From the NCBI GenBank assembly GCA_029465975.1, contig CM055762.1, forward strand, positions 1,178,001-1,242,000: 64,000 nt of DNA, written 5' to 3'. Source of the stretch: Dallia pectoralis (taxonomy: Eukaryota; Chordata; Actinopteri; Esociformes; Umbridae). This document shows, in pieces, positions 1 through 12,589 of the stretch; within the stretch, counting starts at the first letter, position 1, and every line of letters begins with the position of its first letter. The notes below the pieces were generated by a model. The model was not told where the DNA came from. It worked only from the letters and a program-made list of their open reading frames with translations, and searched no databases. Made by a program: the position numbers and the translations under genes.

Positions 1-669
1 GTCATGATGTCATCGACAGTCGAGCTTAGTAATGGAGCCTAGTCAAATGTCATGATGTCATCGACAGTCGAGCTTAGTAATGGAGCCTAGTCAAATGTCA
101 TGATGTCATCGACAGTCGAGCTTAGTAATGGAGCTTAGTCAAATGTCATGATGTCATCGACAGTCGGGCTTAGTAATGGGGGTTAGTCAAATGTCATGAT
201 GTCATCGACAGTCGAGCTTAGTAATGGGGGTTAGTCAAATGTCATGATGTCATCGACAGTCGAGCTTAGTGATGGAGCTTAGTCAAATGTCATGATGTCA
301 TCGACAGTCGAGCTTAGTAATGGAGCTTAGTCAAATGTCATGATGTCATCGACAGTCGGGCTTAGTAATGGGGGTTAGTCAAATGTCATGATGTCATCGA
401 CAGTCGAGCTTAGTAATGGGGGTTAGTCAAATGTCATGATGTCATCGACAGTCGAGCTTAGTGATGGAGCTTAGTCAAATGTCATGATGTCATCGACAGT
501 CGGGCTTAGTAATGGGGGTTAGTCAAATGTCATGATGTCATCGACAGTCGAGCTTAGTAATGGGGGTTAGTCAAATGTCATGATGTCATCGACAGTCGAG
601 CTTAGTGATGGAGCTTAGTCAAATGTCATGATGTCATCGACAGTCGAGCTTAGTGATGGGGGTTAGTCA
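1..669. repeat. 48-bp satellite array, cut by left window edge
   Basis: Fourteen consecutive 48-bp units, each starting GTCATGATGTCATCGACAG. Units differ at a few diagnostic positions (GAGCTTAG or GGGCTTAG; AATGG or GATGG; GAGCTTAG or GGGGTTAG). Units 3-6 and 7-10 repeat the same four-variant order and units 11-13 repeat the last three, so there is a 192-bp higher-order period on top of the 48-bp one. The final unit decays into unique sequence at about 670. The array already runs at base 1, so its full length is unknown. Confidence 0.97.
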
Positions 670-1965
670 TCATTCAACCTGATCAGATGCACAATGCAAA
701 TGATCACACCCATGCACACAACAATAAAAACATCACATGAAATACATGTCACCCTTTCAAAAGTACATGTAAGATCATCCGAAGACATTATTTAAATAAA
801 TACATTGTTTTATATTAGTCATCTATCTGAAAAATGCATCCGATCTATACTTTTTAATGCCTAAGATTAGAAGATGAGAAGCATATTTCACTGCCACAAT
901 TCATTGCCAGGATGCTGAATGACAGCTAGCGACTGTTGCTACAGCTCATGAATGACAATTGGAAGAGCTGGCTGTCACGGGTTACCCGAGTGGTCGTTGG
1001 CATGGAGGTCAGTGGCCATAGGAACAGATCGTGGATGTGACGGCAGTGACCCAGGCCAGTACGTAATACACCATGTACCACATACCGGTAAAGCAAACGT
1101 AGATCTTCTCAAAGGTCTTTCTGTTACAGCCTATTCTTGCCTGATGACTGGCCTAAAACAGGGAACACTCATTCCAGCAATGTTATAGGTCCACGTATCG
1201 GCCAATTAGCACACAGAACCATTCAGTTGTTCATATGAAGTGCTGTGTGCGCTCTGAATTGATCTTGGGATTAAGGGGCTGGGAGGCTCTCTAACAGATC
1301 TAATTGGAAAATAAACATAAACATGTATGGTGCCGCGCCCCCTCGCCCCCCCACTTCATTTCATCACTGACACTTAGCTCATTAGTCTGCCGTTAAATAT
1401 TGCAGTTAGACTACTACAGCGGCATGTACAAGCAACACCTCTCATTATCCTGAAACTAAAGCTGCCTCAAACGCATTTAATGAGCGGCACAATCAACAGG
1501 GCAGAGCAGATGCAAACACAACATAAAGCTCTTTATTGGACGAATTAGTGTCACAATCATGTTTGTTTTCGTTGAGCTTATTGGGTAAGGGGCTAAGGTC
1601 AATGATGTTTTAAAAATACCTCGGCTGTTTATGACAAAGGTTGAAGAGACGTTCGTTGGGAGTTATCTCCAAACCAATTTATTTGACCTGATGATGCTTC
1701 TAAATGTAAATGTGTCAAACTGAAATGGGTCATACTGCGTCACCAATACCATATTAACTCCACACAGTCAGTTATCTTGTTCTAGGTGTAATATTAACCA
1801 CATATGTAAGGTGGTCTTGCAATCTAAGCCACTGTCTCCAGTAACACATATGCTGCTGCCACATGGGTTTGTCACTATCTGTATATTGTAACAATTCCTG
1901 AAATGCCCAATAAAAAGTATCTAAAAATATATAATAACAATACAAAATATCCACCAAGTCAAGTG

Positions 1966-1979
1966 GTTTCCATGGCAAC
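1966..1979. promoter_or_regulatory. RFX-like X-box motif
   Basis: The sequence GTTTCCATGGCAAC is close to the palindromic X-box bound by RFX factors (two half sites around CATGG). No transcript start is recognisable next to it, so function is only a possibility. Confidence 0.25.
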
Positions 1980-3180
1980 GCTGTGTGAGGTCAGAATGTT
2001 AATCAAGAGAGACTGTTTTAATTACCTTGAAAAAAAGTTTTTTTAGACCTCTTCTGAGAACAAAACACTTTTGAAAATGCCAACATGGACTTCAAACCTT
2101 GTTAGTTGAAGTTCCACAAACAGTTCCTCCGACTGCTCTGGCGTTTCTTCAATAAATCCTCCAGCCAATAAATCCTCCACTCTCACAGGCGTTTTAACAT
2201 GCTTTCTAGATGTACCCTACATTACTTTCACTCCGCTCACAGTAGAAGTACTGGATAGTCCTGTGCCGACGATGCTCTGTGATGTGCGTTGAATCTGTGC
2301 TGATGCGGCTCGACAGGAGTTATTCGCCGTAGCTGAGAGTGGCATGAATGGCAGACTGGCACCATCCCAGCCCAGTCCAAGGCGGGTTGAGCAAACAAAC
2401 AGTGGCATCGCGGACGCTCAAGTCACATAATTGTCGAGGCTGAGCAGTAAACAAACACAACACTTCACAAAACTCACACATGCACACACACACGGCTAAA
2501 AGTTTGGATATTTTTATCTTGACTACGTCTCTCTTTTCTCATTCTTGTATCCCAGGGACTCCCTGTAATGCAGTGAATTCCAATGGTCTACTTTTCCACT
2601 ATCACCTCACAGGATCTTCCTTTGAGTATTGCTTCAGTGGGTTAGCTCCATGGGCTCTCCCGTGCTCACCCATGTAATACCTCGCTCTGCCTTGTATCCA
2701 ATGATTGCCACTCAAAAAATATTAATGTACAGAGGGGGAGACACCCATGCCGAGATAGGATCTACAAAGAGAACAGAATTCAATTACCTTCCAGTATACG
2801 CTTGTGGAGTATCTGCTTGTGGATCGGGATCTGAGGCAGCCTGGGTAATGAGCAGGGGAGGGGGGGGCACTGAGGCGTGTCGCGCTGGAGCCCGGGGTAA
2901 TTCCTCGACAACGGGTCCCCACCGGTCACATTGCTTCCTCAGCACATTCAGATTATTCAAGAGCACAGACGTCCATTAACTCAGACGTCGGCTCTCTGTC
3001 GAGCGAGTTCCAAAAGCATCTCGTCTCCATAGCTTTTTTGTCTCACGTTGATGATTTTGCCTAGTTGGTGGCTGACACGGGCTCGGAGGAAGGTCCTTAA
3101 CTTAAAATCTGTGGCTCGCCCCAATACCTTATTAGGCATGCAGAGGACAAATACACCCATTACGAGCAGACTTGCAGGTA

Positions 3181-3194
3181 ATTGCCATAGCAAC
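3181..3194. promoter_or_regulatory. RFX-like X-box motif
   Basis: The sequence ATTGCCATAGCAAC matches the X-box half-site layout (TTGCC, AT, AGCAAC). It is the second such site in the same intergenic interval. This is motif-level evidence only. Confidence 0.22.
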
Positions 3195-6100
3195 CACATT
3201 GAAATGAAGGCCTCGCTCACTCTAGTAGTTCAAATCGTTCAAGGCGCCGGTTGTGTACGCACTAATCTACAGTCCATCAACTCTAACAGAGTTGTTCGTC
3301 TTCTTCCCTTGTGTGCTGCTTATTGTAGCATTTAGCACCATGTGAGAGATGGAGCGGTCTGTAAAAACGGCACGAAGCATCTGGTCAGTGAATATTCATG
3401 CCCCTGAGAATCCTGGGTGATCAACTCCACACACCTAATAAAATCAATTATGGAGTAGGGTGGGAGAAAGTTAATAGAGACAAAACACTAGATATGCTCT
3501 CTTTTCTATCAAACCAGTCCTCACTGCAGGAGAGACTGAGGAAACAGAAGTGTGCTGCAATGCTTCAATTATTTGAAATTAGGCTCAAAATGCACCCACC
3601 TTAAAATGCAGCTCTCACTGCAACCATTCAACTGATCTTTTCATTATTTTTCTTCTTTATGTATCTGTCATTTGACCAAAAGAGGGTGAACTGTGTTTTT
3701 TCCCTGTGTTTTTTCCCCAACCCCAGACTTCAGCAGTACTTGTGCCCCAGACGAATTGTCTCGGACAGCAGGAGAGGCTGAATGTCAGAAAAAGAGATCT
3801 ATTTTTTAATTTGGTGAATTAGCATAGCCAGTTCAACCAGGAAACCTGAGTGGAAATTAGTCCGAGTTACATCAGCTGATGTCAGATTGCTACTATCATA
3901 ATGTCAGATTTCATACCCGTCTATTTAAACATCAGGTTACTCTGTCTGATATGCTGATGGTCGTCCTATCATGCAGGTTTAAAATCCACCAGCCACTCCT
4001 GCCTCCACCTGATTGGTTCAGTGTTTGCTTTCTAGGGGGATTGGTGCACTTGACTCACTGAATATGGTGATTGCTAATAATAATGTTACGGTGATGTTTG
4101 TGTTGCTAGGATCGTATACACGATCATGTGATGGCAATGAGTTACCCCAGAGGAGCAGAGCACAATAATACTTACATATTCATGTTTTTATTGCTGAATT
4201 AATGTTTTAGGTACTACTTGTAAAAACATGTACATATGTATATGACTGGAGAGCTGTCTCGTTTTTGCAGTTTTTGTAAAAAATAATTACACATTTTATT
4301 TCAGGCCGTGCCTTTGAAATAGCTGGTTAAATAGAGTATATTTAAAAATTATATATACACCATTATTTTAATTATTAAGTATGAATCTGACCACAAGTTG
4401 GAATAAGACCACCTTATTTTCAACACTCTCTTCCAGCTCTAATCTGCTTTAAGGCTATGCTTCTTGCCTAACTTCCCTCCCCAGGCTCTTTGTTGGTTTC
4501 TTTGGCTGTGACACCCCTTTGAGGCAGTTCCCAATCCAGGCAGTCAAAACTCTGTCCTGGCAGCTAAATGGTGGAACCAGCTTTCCTTGAAAGCAAGCAA
4601 AGTATTTACATATCCATCTTTAAAAAATACATAAAAACACAGAGCACTTAAAATACTTCCACTGCCACCACTCCTGCCTGTTGTCTATTGATAACTTTGT
4701 ATTTTCTGTATAGGCTTCATTCCAGGACAAACCTTTTCGAATAACAAATTAATTGAGTAGAATGCACTTACTACTAAACCATATGGTTGTTTCATCTAGC
4801 TCTTTTAATAGCTATGCACTTACTGTAAGTCACTCATGTGTCTGCTCAATGCCTACAATTTACAGGTAATGACTTGAAAGTCATTTGGGTCAAATGTCTT
4901 GCTAAGGGGCCGAATAAAAAAAAAATCTAAATCCTGGTTCGAAGATTACAACAAGCAACATGTTACTGGCCCAACACTCTTGACCACTCATCTATGATGC
5001 TGCCACAATTTCCATATTAAAAATCCATACATTTCAAAGAAAAACTAAAAGGCACATCAATGTGGTTTATAACCACCTCGATTAAAAGTATTCTAGTTTG
5101 GGGTATTTAGTGTATTAGCCAAATAAACGTCTGTATTTGCGCTAAATGAACCTGGACCTGACACAGTCCTTCCTCTTACAACTCAATGAAATTGTGACAG
5201 AAATCCACACCGATTAATTGTTTCCCCATTTGTCCACATATTTCCAGTAAAAGGCACTTGTAGATTTCGCTCCAGCTGGGAATTTTATTGATCAAACTTT
5301 TTCACATCATCTACGGGTTCCTCTGGTGCCGTTGACCTGTCCTCGACCCTTTTATAATAGGCTGTTGGGTTCGGGGTTGGTGACCCAGGTCACAATGCCA
5401 GTAACCATGATTACGCAGCACACACACACACAGAACAGATCACATTGCATTTAATTGACTCACCTATTTCCTCTGTGTTGTTGGGCATGCTGTGGCTTAC
5501 TAAACACAATCCGCAGTTCGCATGGCCTCAGAGGACTTTGACTGGTGGTTGCGGGAGTGTCAGGGGAGGTGTCTGGGTATTTCCGTCGAAAAAAAAAAAA
5601 GATCGGGGCTTGGACCCATACATTCACTACCGAGCGCTAAATAGCATGCAGTGAAATATCGTTAGCCAAGTCCCCTAATTTCTTCTGTGATTGAGTCAAT
5701 GCATGGGCAGCGCTTTTCGACTCTGTCCTTCCTCTTACACCTCACCGGAATTATGACAATAATGGAGTGGTTAAGGACCAATTCAAATGTATTCATCTGT
5801 CTACAGCATACACTATGAATGGCACAGCATACATTACTGAACTACTCACCTTGCACTTCCTGTGAGGAACTAGGATGAACTTTATGAAATATGTGACATT
5901 GCTTGCATTAGGGAGTGCAAGCAGTAAAAAAAACTATTTGTACAAGCTCAAGTATTGCACACATGCTTGGGGTGCAGAAATGAAGCAGAATAGCTTTGTC
6001 CTCACAACAAAGTGGTTACTGTATATCTCTGTAGATTTAAATAAATACAAAATCATTGCATATTATTTAGAGAAGATTGTCTTGGTCACAGAAAGATGCA

Positions 6101-6294
6101 ATAAATATTACCTTAAATGGGAAAATGAGGCAAGGCAGCAGGCCGTCAGATCCATTTTTGTACATAATTTATGATCAAGCAAGAAGACACACGAGGCGGT
6201 TATGTATAATAAATTCAGTCACAGATAAATAGCATTGTTAGACAAACACCAATGCAGTGGGCTAGTCAACATATTTACCTCATATTGATATATA

Positions 6295-7385
6295 CAGTAT
6301 CTCACAAAAGTACGCCCGTCACATTATTGTAAATATTTGATTATATGTTTTCATGCGACAACACTGAAGAAATTACACTTTGCTACAATGTTTCAGTTGT
6401 GAGTGCACAGCTTGAATAACAGTGTACATTTGCTGTTCCCTCAAAATAACTCAACACACAGCCATTAATGTCAGAACCGATGGCAACAAAAGTGAGTACA
6501 CCCCTAAGTGAAAATGTTCAAATTGGGCCCAAAGTGTCAATATTTTGAGCGGCCACCATACTTTTCCAGCACTGCCTGAACCATCTTGAACATAAAAGTT
6601 CACCAGAGCTTCACAGGTTGCCACTGGAGTCCTCTTCCACACCTCCATGATGACATTACAGAGCTGGTGGATGTTTGAGACCTTGCGCTCCTCCACCTTC
6701 CATTTGAGGAGGCCCCACAGATGTTCAATAGAGTTTTGGTCTGGAGACATGCTTAGCCAGTCCATCAGCTTTACCCTCAGCTTCTTTGGCAAGGCAGTGG
6801 TCATCTTGGAGGTGTGTTTGGGGTCGTTATCATGTTGGAATACTGCCCTGCGGCCCAGTCTCTAAAGGGAGGGATCATGCTTTGCTTCAGTATGTCACAG
6901 TACATGTGGGAATTCATGGTTCCCTCAATGAACTATAGCTCCCCAGTGCCGGCAGCACTCATGCAGCACCAGACCCTGACACTCCCACCACCATGTAGGC
7001 AAGACATGCTTATCTTTGTACTCCTCACCTGGTTGCCGCCACACATGCTTGACACCAAATAAGTTAATTGTGGTCTCATCAGACCACAGGACATGGTCCT
7101 TAATTTGCTTGCCTTAAGCAAACTGTTTGGAGGCTTTCTTGTGCATCATCTTTAGAAGAGGCTTCCTTCTGGGACAACAGCCATGCAGACCAGTTTGATG
7201 CAGTGTGTGGTGTATGGTCTGAGCACTGACAGGGTGACCCCCCACCCCTTCTACCTCTGCAGCCATAATGGCAGCACTCATACGTCTATTTCCCAAAGAC
7301 AACCTCTGGATATGACGCTGAGCACGTGCACTCAACTTCTATGGTCAACCATAGCGAGGCCTGTTCTGAGTGGAACCAGTCCTGG
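6295..7385 (-). mobile_element. Truncated Tc1/mariner element
   Basis: A Tc1-family element starts at a TA with the terminal repeat CAGTATCTCACAAAAGT and shows the inner copy of the repeat at about 6480-6515 (AAAAGTGAGTACACCCCTAA), the IR/DR layout of fish Tc1 elements. The transposase lies on the minus strand and similarity stops abruptly near 7385, before the N-terminal DNA-binding region, so the right terminal repeat is missing. The copy is immobile by its own means. Confidence 0.92.
6451..7335 (-). pseudogene. Tc1 transposase fragment, broken
   Basis: Minus-strand frames carry recognisable Tc1 transposase blocks in order: an HTH-region end (LSLGNRRMSAA), the catalytic-domain start with DHVLWSDET, a C-terminal block with FQHDNDPKHTS, and SPDQNSIEHLWGLLKWKVEE, which contains the D34E-type glutamate region. 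At least three frame changes and one stop break it, and the paired DNA-binding N-terminus is absent. It is a fossil; the family is widespread in ray-finned fishes. Confidence 0.9.
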
Positions 7386-8389
7386 TATTCTTTTTAAGCA
7401 CTTTAAAGTATGAGCTGCTCAAAGGGCCAAATGAGACAACACTTTTAAATGAATGGAGCCATGTGAGTCGGCTCACAGAAAAGATAGGGAATACCCATCA
7501 CTACTACCTAGAGCCAGAATAGATTGCATCATATGTGAAACTAATCTTCTGAGTCAGACAGACACGCCACTTGATTTAAATGAAGCCCTGCAGGAAGAAT
7601 GGCTCAAAAGGACAGCAATATGAACATAATGTAAGGCACACTGATCATTGTTGCTGTTAACAGCAACAGATTTGTGACAGGAAATACAACAAGACTGGAA
7701 CACCCTTCAACCAATTTGCTCAACATGCAAATCTCCCAATCTTCGGCAAGCTGTATCTGAGCTCTCTTTGGTGTACACACCGCCAGCTCGGAGTGGGCTG
7801 TGACTTCCTAAACATCAGTCTCTGACATTATTAGAACGCTTTGAGTACCGGTATTGGTGACTTCACTATCAAAAATGTGTTACGTATCAACACAATGCCA
7901 ACTCATTGATTTTTCATGACCATTAAGTTCATATAGTGATAACCATGCATAAATTGTTTTAAATTAAATTTCTGTAGGAAGCCAGAGAGACAATGTAAAT
8001 AATATGAAAACCGGACACCGCACTGATATGTCTATGGTTTGAGCTAGCGATGTAGTTTTAAGCTAGCTAGTAGAAAAGAGAAGGAACTTCCAGATGCAAA
8101 GAACATCTACCCTGCCATTGGTAGTAGCAGAACTCATTCACCGCTCGCTCGCTGGAAATAAGCATTAAGTTTAAGATATCTTTCAAATGTCACTCTCACT
8201 GGGAGATTTTGTCTCTGAGCGTAGCTCCACCCACAGTCGCCAGGAGTAGCTGGCTCTCATTGGATATAAATGGTAGCTTGTCTCTGTGTAGTTGTAGCGA
8301 GGAAACGGTGTGCATGCCTCGTTAGTCCTGCTCAGAATCCAAAGAACCGGCTTGGAAAAATACATGGCTGTTGCAATTGCTGAACACAG

Positions 8390-8390
<1 letters not shown>
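7386..8390. other. Intergenic DNA, nothing recognised
   Basis: This is unique-looking AT-rich sequence between the Tc1 breakpoint and the TG tract. I see no open frame of coding character and no repeat family that I recognise. Confidence 0.5.
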
Positions 8391-8484
<94 letters not shown>

Positions 8485-8507
8485 TGCGTGCGTGTGTGCG
8501 TGTGCAT
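8391..8507. repeat. (TG)n/(TGCG)n microsatellite
   Basis: About 70 bp of pure TG dinucleotide continues into a TGCG tetranucleotide phase and a short TGTG/TGCA tail. Open frames across it on both strands (Cys-Val and His-Thr runs) are artefacts of the repeat. Confidence 0.97.
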
Positions 8508-11500
8508 GTTTGGGGGGATACAATCCAACTCACATACAGATAAAGAGTAATGCGATCCAAGTCAACACAGATTTATTTTGCCCACACAGGGTCAATCATT
8601 GGGGCCTCCCACCCACACTTCCAGGACTCATTAGAAGGCGCTGGTGCATACCTACATCGTTAAATCACAGAAGCTGCTGGTGAACCACTGACAGGGAGGA
8701 TGTACCAGTGGGTGAAAGGTTCAATCAGATTTATTGAGAGTCTGAGTCCTACTATACAGTAATATACAGTGTGTCATCCGTTACAGAAAGTGAGTTGGAT
8801 GGACAAGCAAAGCATTGGCACATAAGTCCAGGTCCAGCTTTCAACCGCATAGTAGTTGAGGAGACAGATACTAGCTCCATACCCCGGCAAGTCCTCCCCG
8901 TCTGCTCACTAGCATCACCCTCTGTCAAGAGGACAAAACAAATAGGGGATATGCCTCCCTCCGTCTCTCAAGAGATCACTGGCTTGCTCTCCCCTTCCAC
9001 CTCAGAATGAACACAAAAGCCGCACACTCGCTTGCATCCATGCATACTAATATAATTGTCTATATCACAATACCTAGTTCCTTTTATTAAACATGGGGGC
9101 CTCTTGCACGTCTTGTTTTTTATTTAGAGCTCTTACGCAGATGGGGGAACCCACTGGTATGACAACAAAGTCAATGATTTAAAATAAGCATCCAATTGCC
9201 CTGAGTTACTGGCAGTAATAAGGCCACGAATGTCAATTATTTTCCCCTCATGTTTCTGGTTCCCACATGCATTTCCAAGCAGCCATAAAAGACACACACG
9301 CATCAACACACAAGTCAATTAAACCCCAGTTGCAGCTGATGCCACCATTAGGCCAGATGGGACATCCGCCACCACAACCAATCATAAATCGCAGCACTTA
9401 TCGGTGTGCGTACCCCTGCAAAGACTTTGAAAGACTGTAACCTTGTCTAGGTATTGTCATTTAAGGTGAATGTCATCACAGTTACATACCACAGGATCCA
9501 ATTTTCTTACCGTTATCCATTCACACATTTAGCAGTACCCTAAAATGGAGACTGGGAGTAACACAAGGGAAAGTTGTTTGTGCTAACTTACCCTTTTCTG
9601 GTCTTCCAGGCCATGCATTACAGCTCTTCTTCTCTGACGTTGGTCTGCACCCGTTTCCATTTTTTCTTCCTTCTACAACCTCCAACAGTCTTCTTCAGAA
9701 GAAAGATCCAAACAAATATACCTTCCGAAAAGCAAACAAATCGCTTATTCCAATGTCCTTCACACCCCAACTTTTTCCTCTGAAATCACTATTGGTCGAT
9801 CAACTTTGTGGAAGAAAAGAAGCACCCAACAAGCAATCTCAGGAGGTCCTGGGTGGAGTCAACTCAGTAAGTCATGTTGTCACTCCATAGCTCTCAGTTG
9901 CAGTTTTTTTGGCAACTGAGGTTGACCTGTACACGGCATCAACGGAGAGGCAGGGAGGGGCCTTGAGATCCGGAGCTCCAGAATCATGCTGGCCCTCTCT
10001 TCTCGTGTTGTCACCCAGAGCGAATGCCTTTAATCCAGGGAGAAGATAGGATCATGGTTCCCCCAGGTTGCCCCAGGGCCAACATTCCTCCATTGTTAAA
10101 TCACTGAAAGGCATCCAGTTTCGGACCCCACAGTTCATAAAAGAAAGAAAATGATAGAGAATTAAAAAAACGTTAAACCCTAATGCTGTTTCAAATTCAA
10201 AGGACCATAAAGGGTCTTGTGTCCTGATTGCAAGCAGGTGCGTGTGTGTGTGTTTTAGGAAAAGAAAACGAGTGAAATTAAAGACACTTGATATGGTTAC
10301 TGTGTCAGGGGGGGAGCGGGTGGATTTAGTTGACCAAGACATTTTATAAGTGTGAGCAGTTCTGCCAAATTAACCTGTGCTAAAAGTCAGCAAACTATGA
10401 CCTTTGCACATCTGGATAGGTCAAAACTAAAGTGTACCATGCTGCCATTTTACACAAAAGCATCAGTAAATACATATTTCATTGATTGTCATGTGCAAAT
10501 GTGTAGGCTACTTGCTATTATTGATAGAAGTTGAATTAATAATAGAAAATGCAGTGCAAATTACAATAACGCTGGTAATTGAATCACATATAGTGGCTGG
10601 CTACCTCAGAATGTAGCAGAAAAAAAGGTAAATCATAAATCTATGCATGAATTTTCTGGGTGTAATGGGAGGTTCTCTGGCTCGAGCTATATAACAACCA
10701 ATAGCGAGAATAGCGTAGTATTGCCTGTATGCAATATGTACTTGCTGAATAACGATCAGTTCACAAGTGTATAACTAACGATTAAAAATAAGGTTGAAAA
10801 CATCCCAACTTGCTTAACAATTTCTGCACGTAAAAGTACAAACATGCATGAAACGCAGGAGGAAGGTATCAACCCGCAGAAAATCCTGCCCAAGCAGGTG
10901 CTGCATTTAAACATTTCATTTGCACTGATAAAGATGCGACGGCAAAATATTGAAAATATAAAAAGATGTTGTGATAGACATAACCTAACTCAGAATTATA
11001 CGAACACAGTGCATGTATATAAGGAACATGTTAGGTAATCAGTTCTCACCTAACACATCAGCAGCCGCAAATGTTTCCCTTCAAGGGCGAGATGCTCCAG
11101 ACCTCGTGCATGTCGCTATCCTTCCTCCTCACCCGATTTCCTTCCCTGGAACAGCCCAGTGCATGCTGAGCAAGGTCCCAGTCTCTCTCTCTCCTCAATC
11201 GATAACATTACGTCACTGCCCGGAGCGCCCAGTGTGTTCTATAGCTTCCCGGCGCTCTCCGTTCCCATGGAAACTCAACAATAGAATGATTGGGTTGCCA
11301 TCTAGCGTTCTAACATTGTATAGAATGTATCAAACCTCGAATCATCTCATTCAGGTCTTCGTTTCTTAATCAAAGCGCAAAATAGCGAGATACAAAACCA
11401 ATCCAAACATGTTATCGTTACAAATGACAATGTCTTAATATCTTTGTATTAATTCTCATGGACATATGAAAACAATTGCACTTTTATTAATACAATATAT

Positions 11501-11639
11501 GATTTCATTTATATTATCATTATTTCTGAATGTAAAACACATCTGCATGTTGTGTAAAGCATAATATGGTTGGGGAGTTTTTAAGTTCACTTCTCCCATT
11601 GAGATATTCTTCAAATGTTTCCGACAGTTCTTAGAAGAC
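8508..11639. other. Intergenic DNA upstream of E2F8
   Basis: No coding sequence could be recognised on either strand. Minus-strand open frames near 10052-10342 and 9133-9318 have no recognisable domains. The base composition becomes more GC- and CpG-rich toward 11050-11270, next to the E2F8 promoter. Confidence 0.45.
11052..11300 (-). other. Possible divergent non-coding first exon
   Basis: Read on the minus strand, a CpG-bearing stretch ends in a good donor context at about 11050 (GTTAG then GTGAGAAC). It lies about 0.6 kb from the E2F8 5' exon and points the other way. It could be an untranslated exon of a divergent transcript, for example from the NAV2 side, or coincidence. No coding frame supports it. 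Confidence 0.18.
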
Positions 11640-11850
11640 CCCGCCTGTTAGTAGTTTCACCCTGCAGTGGTTGGCTCTCTCCATTGGGGGGATGTGCAAG
11701 GTGAGGGCGGGGGGTTGGGTGTGCTGTGAAACTAGGCGGGACAGATGATTCTCAAATAAACTTAAACTCACTTCAGCATTGACGGTGTAACTTTAGAATG
11801 GAATAGCCGGTCGTCTGGTTCCAAACCTGCATGGGATATTGGCACTATTT
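11640..11850 (+). promoter_or_regulatory. e2f8: Likely E2F8 promoter with E2F and CCAAT motifs
   Basis: The stretch holds an inverted CCAAT box (ATTGG near 11681), GC-rich tracts and an E2F-type core GGCGGGA at 11735-11741. It lies just upstream of a presumptive untranslated first exon ending in GTAAGC at 11972. Known biology is that E2F8 is itself E2F-controlled, which fits the motif; the transcription start has not been observed. Confidence 0.45.
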
Positions 11851-11971
11851 CCACATTGTTCGGTTAACAGTCGGCACGGATTTGTCCCGGATGCCGTTTA
11901 GCTGTTTGGCTTTGCTAGGGGATGCGAACAGGAATTTGAGCGGGGCACATATTTACCTGTGCTATAGTAGG
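11851..11971 (+). other. e2f8: Presumptive E2F8 5' untranslated exon
   Basis: The stretch ends at ATAGTAG followed by donor GTAAGC. The first coding exon downstream begins in untranslated sequence at 13048 after an ATATAG acceptor, so at least one upstream non-coding exon is required, and this is the best-placed donor. The left edge is a guess. Confidence 0.4.
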
Positions 11972-12589
11972 GTAAGCAATGAATATTGATATTGTGTTGT
12001 TGTTTTTCCTCTTCATGTGACTGCCGGTCAAATCATATAAGTGTAGTTAGTTGCAGTAGTTATCTAACTACTGTACAGTACTGTGTTAATCCGCGCCTTA
12101 CTGTACTGGGGCTAGTTGCTTAGCTAACGCTAGCTAGTGCTATTCAATAGCCTTGTGATGCATGTACAGTACACTGTGGCGTATCTAACATAACGTGTTG
12201 TTGTTTATTTGTTTTGTATTTGTGAGTGGTTCTAACGTGCGTGTCTGCATAGTCTGAGTCATTCATGAGTCTTGCTTCATATACTGTATATCAGTACGTG
12301 TAGCCCGCTAGAAATAGGGGGCAGTGGTGACACTAACCCGCTAGAAATAGGGGCCATAGGTGACATTAACCCGCGCGCGCTATAGCTGGCTGAAACTAAG
12401 GGGGGGAGCAATGACAAAATACAGTCCGTTTCACTGTATAACGACCTTTTGTTCACAAACCTTTTAGTTCTGACATTTGATATATATTATTTATATATAT
12501 TTCATGTATAAGCTGTTTAAAGTAATACCTGCATTTTAAAATGCAATGTTCCGGGTTGTGTCAGTGGAAAGTATGTGGACATACCGCGC

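Larger units (their letters stand above)
670..6294. other. Intergenic DNA, no gene recognised
   Basis: Only short, biased open frames occur here and none resembles a known protein. In human, NAV2 lies beyond E2F8 and is transcribed away from it, so this interval is where a NAV2 5' region would fall on the minus strand, but I could not recognise any NAV2 exon. A short segment near 4860-4990 ends in a B-box-like GGTTCGAA and looks like a decayed tRNA-derived repeat seen in many fish; this is weak. A phrase around 5165-5200 is loosely repeated around 5724-5760 (CCTTCCTCTTACA followed by a similar AAATTGTGACA/GAATTATGACA end). Confidence 0.5.

Noticed and set aside
2981..3220. 79-codon minus-strand frame with a hydrophobic start, considered as a NAV2 or other exon
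   Set aside because: No similarity to a known protein could be recognised and there are no convincing splice borders; it stays within intergenic DNA.
4860..4990. A tRNA gene suggested by GGTTCGAA
   Set aside because: No A-box, no cloverleaf and no acceptor stem can be drawn; at most it is a decayed tRNA-derived repeat.
8183..8560. His-Thr and Cys-Val rich frames
   Set aside because: They are translations of the (TG)n/(TGCG)n microsatellite.
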